From Lampris incognitus (lineage: Eukaryota; Chordata; Actinopteri; Lampriformes; Lampridae): 64,000 bases of DNA. Location of the stretch: contig NC_079219.1 in assembly GCF_029633865.1 (NCBI RefSeq), forward strand, positions 17,303,310-17,367,309, in the 5' to 3' direction. The notes below the pieces were generated by a model that worked only from the letters and a program-made list of their open reading frames with translations, searched no databases and was not told where the DNA came from. A program made the translations under genes and the position numbers. The first letter of the stretch is position 1. Each line of letters opens with the position of its first letter. Shown here piece after piece: positions 1 through 10,661 of this stretch.

Positions 1-126
<126 letters not shown>

Positions 127-1159
127 GGATGTTTCACCAGAATAATTATTTGTATTTTCACTCTATTTGTGCCAATTTTTGGTGAATGAAAAATGAAATG
201 ACAGAAAAAACATCTCGTTTTAATTCCTTGGACCCGGGTAAAGGACCACGCTCTGGAGCAACTTTTCTAAAATGTGGATTTTGAGACTGGCTGCACTGGC
301 TGCACAATGTTCAGCGACCACATGGACGGGGATGTGAATGCAGTTTGATAAGCCAGACTTTTTTTCTTTTTTTTACTGTTCCCTTGATTCCCAAGCAAAA
401 GGGGTGACTTTCCCAAAAGCTCAGTAACATTATAAACCCTCAGCCCTCCAGCCACTTAACTATAGACTGTGAGAGATTGGGGCACTAAATCTGTTTGGGA
501 AACTCACCCCTGCCCTGTTTCTCCTCCACAGGCTGAAAAAAATGTCAGTCCGACCTGGAAATTTTAAGAAAGACTCTGAATATCACTGTAGTCATAACAA
601 TTCCATTTCTTAGGACATAAAAAGATATTCTACATTTTTTTTTTAATTTTGTTTGTATGCTTTACTTCAAAAATGTCTCCATTTTCTTCCATAAGCCATT
701 GTGAAACGGTGTTGGGTGTACAAGAAATGATTCCACTGGTTTGAAATCTTGGTTAATAGCATAGACTTGGAAAAATGTCCAACCTTTCCATGAATATGGT
801 ATTCATCTGAATTATTTTATCTTGAAAAATGAGAGTATTACCAAAAAATATAAATCTATTCTATTGCTATCTAAAGATAAAATTACGTGGGGAACATCAT
901 AAGTATTTTTTGCAGTGTACCAGTTCTCACTGTGGCTGTCCAAGGCTGAAGCGGACCGTTGAGGCTGAGTGTGAGCTGCGTTCCACTCACGTAAGCTAAG
1001 ACACCGCTATCTGGCTTTGGCAGGACACCGTTTTTCTAGACTTAACACTCTCTTTCTAACAACAATTGAAACCAACTCTTTCAAAACATGTCGAACCTCT
1101 GGATCATTACTAAATGGCATAGCACACACATGCTAATGTGCTTGTGTGTGTGCTTAGAG
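127..1159. other. unassigned intergenic DNA
   Basis: AT-rich DNA without a convincing reading frame, splice structure or recognised repeat. Short frames here have no family resemblance. Confidence 0.6.
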
Positions 1160-1439
1160 CAGGGGTTCCCAACGTTTTTTGGCTCGTGACCCCACCTTGA
1201 AGTCACAAAACTCTGGTGACCCCAGACATTCTGAAATTACACCTAGAATTAATTTGTTGCAAGAAAATTTTCATTTTAGACCACATTAAGGCTCAGCCCA
1301 TGACAATTCTGTATATTTATTATGTATTTTATGTATTATGATTGGTGTCTCTTTTTTGTGATCAGTTTTTTTACTAGCCATCTACTTTTTCCCCAACACA
1401 AGCCAGTACAAACACAATACAAAAACAACAGGAAAAAAC

Positions 1440-1503
1440 ATACGAAAATTACATATTTAAACATACATACATACATACATACATACATACATACATACAT
1501 ACA

Positions 1504-1535
<32 letters not shown>

Positions 1536-1680
1536 CATACATACATACATACATACATACATACATACATACATACATACAAATGGAAGTGGATGATCCG
1601 CTGTGGCAACCCCTAACGAGAGCAGCCCAAAGTAGTAGTAGTAGTAGTAGTAGTAGATACATACATACATACATACTGAG
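1440..1680 (+). repeat. (ATAC)n array plus RTE LINE 3' end with (AGT)n tail
   Basis: A long CATA/ATAC array (about 1462-1580) is followed by a ~50-bp unit (1582-1631) containing GATCCGCTGTGGCAACCCC and then (AGT)n and ATAC again. The unit matches the 3' terminus of the RTE-type LINE copy at 43445-43666, whose tail is also AGT repeats. It is read here as a very short RTE insertion that seeded or joined the microsatellite. Confidence 0.75.
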
Positions 1681-1734
1681 ACTGCTCAGATGCCCCTCCC
1701 CACAGGACCCATGATTGGTGTCTCTCACCTATTT

Positions 1735-3015
1735 AATGGTACAGCTGTGCTTGCACATCTCGCTGCAGCCTTTCAAAGTTTGGTGGTGTGGTAGACAGGG
1801 CGCATCTTATCTCTGCAGTTACATCCAGTCACAAACGGCACTTTGACTTCATGCACACAAGAGCACTAAATCTGGCTTCACACAAATATGTGCTTCCAAA
1901 AGGAACCAAGCACACTGTGAGATCTCTGGGTACTCTTCTCTTGCTCCAAACCAGGATTCCTCCAACGCCACTTGCGAATGCAGTCCCTGTTGTGTTCTAT
2001 CACATGTCAGTTCAATCAGCTGTTCATCAGCGGTGGCAGGTTGGTCCACTGAGCCTGCATCACAGTGGAACAGGTCCCTCACCCAGTCAAACTCTGACAT
2101 ACCCAAGTCTAAGTGCAAAAGTGCTCTTCTAGGTGTTTCAGGTGCTCACACATCATCTTTGTGGAGTGCTAGTCATCGATGCTGCTGTCTGTTAGAAACT
2201 TGCTCAGCTGGGGGAAAGGGATGAAGGCGCTTTTAAAAGTCTTTCTCTCCAGAATGTGAGTTTCCCCCTGAATCCATCAATATGGTCACTCACCTGCATG
2301 ATATTCTTGTTTTTCCCCTGCATGCTTATGTTCAGTTCATTAAGTTTTCCAAAGATGTCCGTTACATATGCAAGGAGGCACATTTTTGCTGGTCACACAG
2401 GAAGTCAACAAAATCTGTTTTTTTTTGTTCTTTCCCACATCCATGAAAAACAAAGCATGGGCCTTTTTTTCCTTCTGTTCTGCCATCCATTGGTAGAGCA
2501 TAGGCTGGGGAACTTCGTGGTCATTCTGTTAGCATGCTCTCTTGGTCATTAGCAATTGCATCTATCCTTCTTTTCACTGTGTTATCAGACAGTAGTATTG
2601 CCTCAGTTTTTGCACTTCTCCCTCCCCACACATAGTTTTTACCGTTTCAATGGCAGCTGGTCATATCAGAGTCTCAGCAATGGTATGTGGCTTCATAACC
2701 TTTGCAACAAGATAGCTCACCTTAAAAGATGCTTTCAAGGCTCGCTCACTGACAGTTATTGCCTTTCTGAAGCGCTCTCTCAAAGAAATATTTTGGTTTG
2801 CCTACATATTCTTTATGCGTTGTCTCAAAATGTCTCTTGAGCTTGTTGGGTTTCATGCTCTCTGTAGACAGGGCATTACCACACAGCAGACATTGTGGCC
2901 TTTCCTCGTTGTGTTCAGTTATGCTAGTAAATCCAAACTGAAGGAAGGTTTCATCATATTTTCTCTTTCTTTTTGATGTCAGTTTCTCCGTTTCACTCAA
3001 AGATGTGGAGGGCAC
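1735..3015 (-). pseudogene. degraded ZBED-like hAT transposase
   Basis: The frame at 2746-3015 gives an 89-residue N-terminal piece with a BED-type finger: CLLCG near residue 41, then KRHFETTHKEY supplying the histidines. Farther along, around 2230-2350, the minus strand reads FGKLNELNISMQGKN and DHIDGFRGKL, typical of the transposase middle region. Around 1780-1900 it reads TYLCE and MKSKCRL, typical of the C-terminal dimerisation region. Several frameshifts and stops separate these blocks, so no transposase can be made. Such proteins would bind element ends and catalyse cut-and-paste. Confidence 0.8.
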
Positions 3016-3311
3016 AGGTGGGCGAAGAAATCACTCCATTTTCTGTCGCTCTGATTTGCTTGCAAACTTCGCTAGCATGGGAATCTGCACGTTGGTCACG
3101 TGTGATCGCATGACTCAAGATATGCCCAGAACTCGATTTTTACAAGGGGAAGTGAGTTGTTTTAAATCGTGTGTGCTGTTTTTATTATTATAATAATCAT
3201 TATTAGTTGTATTGATGAATTACTAGAAATTTCAGGTGACCCCATTTTAATTCCACGTGAACCCACTTGGGGTCGCGACCCCAAGGTTGGGAACCTGTGG
3301 CTTAGCGTGAG

Positions 3312-3580
3312 ATAGCGGGACAAAGTCAAGTCAAAGTTATTTGTATAGCCCAAATTCACAAGGTAGTCCCGAAGGGCTTCACAGTCAGTACAATACAACA
3401 AACGGCATCCTCTATCCTTGGATCCAAAACCTGAATGAGGAAAAACTCCACAAGAAAAACCTTATCAAGAATAAAATGTGGGAGAAACCTCAGGAAGAGC
3501 AACAGAGGGATCCCTCTTCCATGGCAGGCAGATATGCAATAGGTGTCAAATGCACAAAATACACAAAAATAACAGAATTA
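3312..3580 (+). repeat. teleost dispersed repeat, unclassified
   Basis: Contains blocks resembling a dispersed repeat I know from many fish genomes, such as GGGAGAAACCTCAGGAAGAG and CAACAGAGGGATCCCTCTTC. There is no coding capacity. It may be a SINE or the tail of a LINE; the family cannot be fixed from this copy. Confidence 0.55.
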
Positions 3581-3927
3581 TAATGTAACGTCCACTAGCG
3601 GACCGTGCATTTCAGACCTAGGCCTTCGGTGAGACGTCACCTCCTCATAATTACCCAAAGACAGCCGTCATATCGCCATGCTACAATGTTTTAGTCGCAA
3701 AAGTGTTTACCATCACCGTAATCGTTATTTGACACTTTTCACTTTCACAACAGCGACATCGTGTGGCAATATTGTGTAACGTACAGCCTTACTGGAGGTA
3801 ATCCCGCTGGGCATATCAAGAAACTCAACAAACACACCCCATAAAAAAATAAATAAAATAAAAACAATCAGAAATCAAGCAAATCAAATCGCTGTACAAA
3901 AAAATACATTTGACTCACCAGTGTTGT

Positions 3928-4305
3928 CTATTTGAAGACAAAATCCATTCTCCTTTTTTTCTGGATGAAACGGTCGATCACACGGTCATAGGGCACTCCT
4001 TTGGCTTTTAAATAAGACACGCCAGGTTTTGGAAGCCTGTGTAGTTCCATGAGCCCTTCTCTGACGAGAAAAGCAAGCCCGCCCAGCAGTGAAGTTTTCC
4101 GCTTTGCTCGGATCCAGTGAGCCACGGCTGCCTGGAAATGCCGCACACACGTCTTCGCCGGTTGGGTCAGAGCCGCTAACTGTGGGGTTGGTCTGCCCAT
4201 CTCCACAATCCTTTGCTTTTCCCCAAACGATCGTCTTGAAAATGGTGTGACTAATAAATCTGCCACCACGTCATTCACGGGTTCTCCTTGAGACATTATT
4301 CTCAT
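3928..4305 (-). pseudogene. N-terminal remnant of TTF-finger hAT transposase (ZMYM1-like)
   Basis: The first ~55 residues read DVVADLLVTPFSRRSFGEK.. RIVEMGRPTPQLAALTQ.. AKTCVRHFQ, the usual start of ZMYM1-like hAT proteins. After VRHFQ the expected TTF-finger sequence (PWLTGSEQSGKLHCW, AGLLFSSEKGSWNYTGF) continues in another frame, so a frameshift has occurred, with further stops beyond. The rest of the transposase is absent. The start ATG near 4305 is followed upstream by AT-rich leader and then by the Academ-like insertion. Confidence 0.7.
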
Positions 4306-4452
4306 TCACGGCTAGCTAGCTTAGCTAACTAAATCAAAAAAACACAATGCTAGCTAACATTAGCCACCAACTACCGCGACCTAGGCGCTGCTGCTGATTG
4401 GCTTAACAATCGGTCACGTGGCTGTGTGCGGCGAAGGTCCTATGACGCTATG

Positions 4453-5000
4453 TAGTCCATGAGCCAGACGATATTTCGGTACACTCAAGGTGGCAAAACT
4501 TACTTATAATTTTTGAAAGGATCCATGTCTGTAGATGATATTTTGGTATGATAACCATTCCTGAGTGGCAGCTGTATCACAGTTATCAGCTCATGAAGTT
4601 AACCACCCGCTAAACTAAATTGCATTTTAGACGCTGGTGCATATCCTGGTTTAGCCTCATGGTCAGGACATTTTTCAATGTTCTATAATATTGTCTTTGG
4701 TATCATTTTAAAGGGGACCTTCTTAGCTTTCATTCAAGCCCTGTTGTGGATATTTCTCACAAATATAGAGGTCACTTGAGCTCTTCAACCCGTCAATAAC
4801 ACACATCTTTCTGCAATTTTCGCCTAAACTATATACTTTCTTTTAGCCCTGTGGCATCTAGGAATATCAGGGACACAAAACACAAAAACTGGAATACTCA
4901 CAGGACTGTAAAGATTCAGAAAATGTATAATATACCCATACTATTTCATTGTGTGAGGTGATTGTGAGCCTTAAATGAGAACTAGACCAAAGCCAGTTAG
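4453..5000 (+). repeat. left long terminal inverted repeat of the Academ-like element
   Basis: Matches 10662-11242 in inverted orientation almost base for base over most of its length. Shared landmarks are GGATCCATGTCTGTAGATGA, CCACCCGCTAAACTAAATTG and CTAGACCAAAGCCAGTTAG. It is shorter than the right copy because of a few small gaps near both ends. The low divergence points to a recent insertion or to gene conversion between arms. Confidence 0.9.
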
Positions 5001-5307
5001 GTCACAAACTGGTCTCTATACATTTGTTTAAATACACAATCAAAATACATGATAAAAAGGAATACCATAGTGAGGTAATGAACCATTTTAATATTTTAAA
5101 CAACATTGACATTTACATATACTTAGTCAATGATACATGTAATCCCATATCATTAGTGGGTATATGTAATGGTAATGGGTAGGGTAATGGGTATATGTGA
5201 ATATGGTTACATTATTGTTATCAAGCTCTGGGTAACCAAGTCCAGAATCAACATCCTGTGCATCAATAGACTACTACCACAGTAATACCATCAGAATCAT
5301 CACACTG

Positions 5308-7257
5308 TCATTCATCAAACTGCTCGTTACTCTCATCATCTGACTCCCCAAGTTCAAAGTTCAGTTCTGGACCACCCTGCTGTTTTTGGTTACTGCAGGT
5401 CTGTAACCTGCACATGTCTGTGCATGGAAGTCCATTTGACAGGCACATGCAGCTTGGCATTTTGCATGAATGCACACACTTGCATGTTAGCATTTCCAAG
5501 ACCACATCTGGTGCAGGTGGGGAGCGCATCCAGTAAATGGCCAGCTTGCCTTCATCGTCTGTCCATCCATACTCAGTAGGGCTTGGCACCACAGGGTTAG
5601 TCTGCAGACAGCACTTCCATATTGCTGCCTGATAGTTGGCTCGTTGAACATGCATAAAGAGACAGTCTCTACATGGTGGCAGCTGGCTGGACTCAACCTC
5701 TCCCCTTTTGGTGCAGAAGAGCTGGTAACGCAGTTTGTTCACCTCAGCAGTGCTGCTATTAGCAACATACGTCCGACAGGTGAACTGCTCAATTTTCTGG
5801 AACAGCTCATCACTCACATTCCATGTCTGTCCCAGTTGACTAAAAGTCTCTTGGCAGGAAGTGTGCTCTCTCACTATCTTCAGGGCATTCAGCTTCCCTC
5901 GACCAGCGAATGCACTGACAGTGTCGCAGCCTGTGAAGGCATGTAAGCCAATTAGGCTGTCACAGATGCTGTCTCCAAGTGAACTTGCCAGTTTGGTGAT
6001 GTGGACAAACCGTGTGCGGTTCTGAGTCCCACACTTCTGGTAGATGGGACAGGTGATGTCCTTCTGGAAGCCAAGACAAAGCACCATGACATCAGTGTCC
6101 TCAGCTGTGATGATAACTGACTTTGAGCCCGCATTTGCTGCATGCAATGCATGCAGGAGCAGACGGGTGTCAGCTTCTTCATGTGTGGAGTGCAGTTCTG
6201 CTGCTTCCTCACACCCATCTTCTGTCAACTTGTAGCAGGTTTCCTCACAGGTCATGTACAACACCTTGCCATGCAGCATAGCTCTGTATCGTGGGAGTTT
6301 CCACTCTTCCACCAGAAACTTGATGAGACTGGTCTTGTTGGAGGAACTGCACAGAAATTTTCTCCACTGCTGGACGTGGTGTCCCCCTGCAAGATTCTTG
6401 TACTGGAGAGTGATGTCTCCACCCCGGTTCAGTCGTTCAGCATCTTTGATCGAAGTCTGGTGATAGACATCAAAAACAACATCAATCCTCCCACTCTGTG
6501 CTCCCTCATGGAGGACCTGGGTCAAGGCTGACTCTGCCACCTGTGCAAAGGTTTTGTTGTTGCCATTCATTTTTTGGACCAGGCTCATCCCATCAATGAT
6601 GGAAGTAGATGGGATTGGGATGTCTTCTGCAGGAGATACATTCTTTTCAAGCTCTCTGGCAAGTGCAGCCTTGTTTGTTTTTCGTAAGGACCCATCAGCA
6701 TTTGCCAGTGCCCATGGTAGTGGGCCCAATGGGTAGGCAAGGACATCCTTCAGATTCACCTTCCTGCTTTCAGCCACCAGGATCATGTGACTGAAAAGGT
6801 TTCTATCTGCCTTCAGAACCACATCCTGTGCTTTCTTTCCATGAGCTTGTTTTGTGCTGACATTGGAGAATGTTTTCAGACTTTGCTTGGTCATCTTGTC
6901 GTGGAATTTCACAGGTGGTGGGTCTGCATCTAACCTTGTTTGCTGGAATGCTTGGTAGGCCTCTTCTCCTTTCTCAAGAGTTCTCAAGAGATCTATGGTC
7001 ACATCAGGTGGAGCCATGTTGCCAGTGGAGAGGCTAACCAAATCAATCTCATCAGGGGACATAGGATTGAGCCAGTTATTCTCCATAAGGTCCATGAGAG
7101 ACTGGACATCTGCTTCATCTCTCTTGATCCTTGGACTCTGTAGATCTGGATGAGACCATTTGCACCTGCCTTGACCTGTCAGGTCTCTCAGCTGTCTGAG
7201 GTACATGCTTCTATACTCAGCTGTGAGATAATATTTGGTCACAGCTCCTGGCTTCAA
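5308..7257 (-). CDS. Academ-like transposase, FEN/XPG-type nuclease and CXC tail
   Basis: In frame with the upstream segment after one TAA; only nine codons separate the stop from this open segment, whose listed first codon is TTG, so it is probably not an independent gene. About residues 357-366 read HEEADTRLLL, then ITAEDTDVMVL, then HAFTGCDTVSAFAGRGK. Together these match the order of FEN/XPG I-region motifs (EAEA, DSD, GxDY..G.G..A). The end is cysteine-rich (CKCVHSCKMPSCMCLSNGLP, then CTDMCRLQTC), like the tesmin/TSO1 CXC fold that binds DNA, followed by an acidic tail. The segment is 649 codons with no internal stop. Nuclease activity is inferred from motifs only. Confidence 0.8.
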   Translation of the reverse strand: MKPGAVTKYYLTAEYRSMYLRQLRDLTGQGRCKWSHPDLQSPRIKRDEADVQSLMDLMENNWLNPMSPDEIDLVSLSTGNMAPPDVTIDLLRTLEKGEEAYQAFQQTRLDADPPPVKFHDKMTKQSLKTFSNVSTKQAHGKKAQDVVLKADRNLFSHMILVAESRKVNLKDVLAYPLGPLPWALANADGSLRKTNKAALARELEKNVSPAEDIPIPSTSIIDGMSLVQKMNGNNKTFAQVAESALTQVLHEGAQSGRIDVVFDVYHQTSIKDAERLNRGGDITLQYKNLAGGHHVQQWRKFLCSSSNKTSLIKFLVEEWKLPRYRAMLHGKVLYMTCEETCYKLTEDGCEEAAELHSTHEEADTRLLLHALHAANAGSKSVIITAEDTDVMVLCLGFQKDITCPIYQKCGTQNRTRFVHITKLASSLGDSICDSLIGLHAFTGCDTVSAFAGRGKLNALKIVREHTSCQETFSQLGQTWNVSDELFQKIEQFTCRTYVANSSTAEVNKLRYQLFCTKRGEVESSQLPPCRDCLFMHVQRANYQAAIWKCCLQTNPVVPSPTEYGWTDDEGKLAIYWMRSPPAPDVVLEMLTCKCVHSCKMPSCMCLSNGLPCTDMCRLQTCSNQKQQGGPELNFELGESDDESNEQFDE

Positions 7258-7284
7258 GCGGAATCCCTTTGTCCCTCCAGCAGT

Positions 7285-9984
7285 TTAGGTGTCTTTGTTC
7301 ACCGTTTCTTCTATAGCCTGGTCAACAGGGATTCGGCCAAAGGGATTGGTGGAGCCCAGTTGGACTGAGAAGCCTCCTTCCATGAATTCTGTGTACACAT
7401 CTGGGTGTGTGATGGGCAGCTCAGACATCTGGGCGTAGTAGTAGGGGAGGTAGCGTGCATAATTCATCCTGTCATAAGCAAAGCACCATGGGATCATTGC
7501 TCGAATGCTAGCCAAGTGTAGCATCCAGTCTCCCTCTCTGGATGCTCGGATGAGCCCCAACAAGATTTCAACCATGTCCAAATAGGACATCCAGAAGTTC
7601 GAGAGGCTGCCGTTTCCACCTCTAAGGAACTCACGGTAGACTTCAAATAGATCCATGATGCGTGTACAAGAGCTGTTCTCGAGGACCTCCTTCAAAGCAT
7701 GTTGTGAGACTTCTTTCCCAAGGCTGTCAATGGTCTTCAGTGTCTCATTCAGGTGAACCATGTCATTCCTGTGAGTTTCTTCCAACCAGGACAGGAAACC
7801 ATTCAAGGTCAGTCGCATGAGAGCCTCATACAGGAGCTTGTGTAGTCGCACTGCCCTGTTGTACTTGCGGCCATCCATAACACCAGCAATTGAGCCTTCT
7901 GCAATCATGCCAGACTCAATGCAGAGGTCTTTGAGTCCAGCATCTTGGAAACGCTTTTCTATTATTGCCAGCAGTGTGCAGATGGTGTGGAATACCCCAA
8001 GCCTAACGATGATATCATGGAACTTGTCATGGTGTTTCCATGTGATCTCGACAGCCTTCGCATACAGGGCTTGGTCAAAGACACAGACAATCTTCCTCAG
8101 GCCTAAGCACTGCATGATGCTCAGTGACTGGTTAAGCACCTCGTTGACAGTAGACATTTGTGTCGCTGGAGCATTGATGGTAGGCAGATAGCCTATATTG
8201 TCGGGGATGACCGTCATCTCTCCTCGAGTCAGGATGTTGAAGCCTGTCCAGCTGCTGACTGACTGTTCTTCTTGTTGTGACATGCGTGCTAGGACCCAAA
8301 GAAGGTTTTTCTCTCTGGCAAGCTTAGTATTGGCTGCAGTATCGGCATCTGACTTTTTGCTTTGTGGTGGCCCTACCCGTTGTCCAGCATTGTAAGTTGG
8401 TAACATTGGTGGGGGTCCATCAATGCTTCTCTTCTTTGTTTTGGGAACAGTGGGCATGGGTTGGACAGGAAGTGGGTTGACTGGCTTTGCTTGCACAGCA
8501 ATCCCATTGACTCTGTGAGATGTTCCCTCACCACTGACAGTTTCTTCAAGACGGTCGATATTGTCCCAGGCTAAAGTTGTGAATATGCCAGGATGGATGT
8601 TAGCTGGAAGGGCAATGCCACTCCCTGATGATGAGAGTTTCTGGAGACACAGGGCAGTGTTGATCTCTTCCATCTGTGAATAGGACACACTGTGACCAAG
8701 TCGGTTGAGGATGTTTATCAACTCTACATTTCCTGTCAACGATTTGACACTGAATGGCAGAACAATGTGCTTGGAAGGCTTGGTATTTCCACATGTCACT
8801 GCATATACTATGTCATGGCCAAATGACTGCAGAAGGCACTGCACTCTCTGGGATGCATGATCAGGATCATTTGAGCCTGTGAGTAGAGAGTACAGGAAGA
8901 TAATGAGCGACTCTGGAATGGTAGGACATTCTGCTTCTGGTTTGACTTCAGGCGGCCAGGTTTGAGGAACATCTTGACTTTTAATGTCTGCTCTCAATTT
9001 GATGGCTGCTTTGGCTATAACATCTTGTGCACTGACACTTTTCAGGGTCTGCAGCTCCCTTTTGAGAGACTGATTTTCTTTGGCAAGTTCCCTCATGGAC
9101 AAGTTATCGGGATAGAGGAGGAATTTTCCTTTCTCATCAGGGAATATCTGCAAGGCTCCAGCAAACTCACTCTCCAGGTTTCGCCTTATGTGCTTCTTGG
9201 TTGATTCATTGACTTGGGCAATGCCTTGGGAGTTCATTGAAGCTACCAGTCTAGAAGAGAGATCAGTCATTGTCATCACTTGAGGATTGCCAAAAAGCTC
9301 CATCCTGATGAAGAGGAACAGCTCATTGTATGCCTTATTCACAGCAGCTTCATACTGGGCTGCAGCATCATCATCTTCATTGCTGGCAACCTCTCCTTTG
9401 GAAACCTCTTCTTTGGTGTAAAGTCTATAGCATGACCTGTGGTAGTGCCCTTCAGCTGCTACAAGGTCTCTACTCACAATGGCAAGGATTCTGATGTCCC
9501 TTTTCTTTGTGGCTGCACTCCTGATCTTTGCATCAGCTCGCAGTTCTCGACACTGTACCAGTACTTCTCTCGTATTCTGTCTCTTGGAATATTTGCTGTT
9601 TTTCTGACAAAATATGCACTCTGCATCATAAGTCCTAGATGTACTTGGAGCATGTCGAGCTACTCTCTTAGATTGTTTCTCTTCAGCAGAGACACAACTT
9701 TTCTTTTCTTTTGCAAGGAGGCCATCAAGAATTTGCTTCATAGTGAAGATACTGCGACACTTTCAGTGGTAGTAGATTGCTGGAATCTGTCCCTCAGGAA
9801 TGTCTTTTGCCAGTTTCAAAACTGGTGCATGATTTCGTATCTGAGCTGCCCTGAGCAGAGTTCTCCATGAGTCGACACTTTGTAGTGAAACCAGCTTATC
9901 TGTATCATCAGAACAGTGGATAATGCACTCCACCCGTGGGCGCTTTGGTATTGGGTAAAAACTTGCTTGTTCACCAGTGGCCAT
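7285..9984 (-). CDS. Academ-like transposase, N-terminal zinc fingers and candidate DDE core
   Basis: The frame from ATG 9984 reads through to a TAA at 7287-7285 with one internal TGA at 9765-9763. The TGA sits in a CGA-type context and looks like a CpG change of an arginine codon. It has two similar N-terminal Cys/His modules: CIIHC followed by YYH and KC, and CIFC (about residue 123) followed by HYHRSC. A helical region follows. AWDNIDRLEE (first Asp about residue 474), VFDQALYAKA (Asp about 637) and EFMEGGFSVQ (Glu about 873) are candidate catalytic Asp-Asp-Glu positions; this is inference. The product would act in the nucleus on element ends. The same frame continues past 7285 into the nuclease part. 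Confidence 0.8.
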
Positions 9985-10661
9985 ATTCAGTCAGTTTTCA
10001 CCTGCCACATACAAACAAATACATGTAACTTAGGTGTATGAACACTACTAAAACAAAGTTTACTTTGCTTCACCAGCGTCATATTACCATTATTTATCTT
10101 ACATAGCCACAAATAGATACATTACCTAGTTGCTATTGAACAGCTGTATTTTGTCCACGTGAGGCCGCTAAAATCAACACTAGATGAAAGTTCCTCGTAG
10201 CCACTTTAACTAATCATATTAACATATACATTAAAAGAACATGCTAACATTATGGGAAATGAGCTTACAATCTTCTCCAGAGTGAGACAAGAAGATAGAT
10301 ACCAGTTTCCTCTATATGTGTTTAGTAGAAAGCTATCTGGCTGCACGTTAGCCTAGCTTAGCACAATGAATGGAAGTACACAGTACTGGTTATCCTTGGT
10401 TGTTGGCCAACTAAGAACTGTCCCAGAGTTTAAGCTAGGCTAATCAGTACCAGGGGTGTTGAAATGCTATATTTGTAAAAATCTGGGCAAATACACAATC
10501 GTGAGAGGCACAGAAACAGGTTTCCTGAAAGAAAAATGAAATAGCTGCTCATTTGGAAAGGTTATCATGTATTATTTTACTTCTGTTAGTGTACCAAATA
10601 AAATGGCACCAGTGAAGTTGTGTCACCTTGGGTGATATCGATATCTGGTCTGACCCATGGA
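9985..10661. other. 5' non-coding part of the Academ-like element
   Basis: Upstream of the transposase start on the minus strand. AT-rich, with no frame; presumably holds the promoter. The copy of an end-like module at 10617-10663 lies here. Confidence 0.5.

Larger units (their letters stand above)
1160..3299 (-). mobile_element. hAT transposon, ZBED/Charlie-like, with 8-bp target duplication
   Basis: Ends are inverted repeats: CAGGGGTTCCCAACG at the left and GTTGGGAACCTGTG at the right. They are flanked by GCTTAGAG (1152-1159) and GCTTAGCG (3300-3307), an 8-bp target duplication with one mismatch, which is the hAT hallmark. The interior on the minus strand encodes a BED zinc finger near 2.75-3.0 kb and degraded transposase blocks down to about 1.73 kb. 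The 3' untranslated part has received an RTE tail fragment and CATA/AGT microsatellites. Ends and duplication are seen directly; the ZBED5/SCAND3-like subfamily is inferred from protein resemblance. Confidence 0.9.

Noticed and set aside
1322-1728. 130-codon frames on both strands
   Set aside because: They run through the ATAC and AGT microsatellites; low-complexity translation with no domain.
7817-8191. 124-codon plus-strand frame over the Academ-like gene
   Set aside because: Antisense shadow of the transposase frame.
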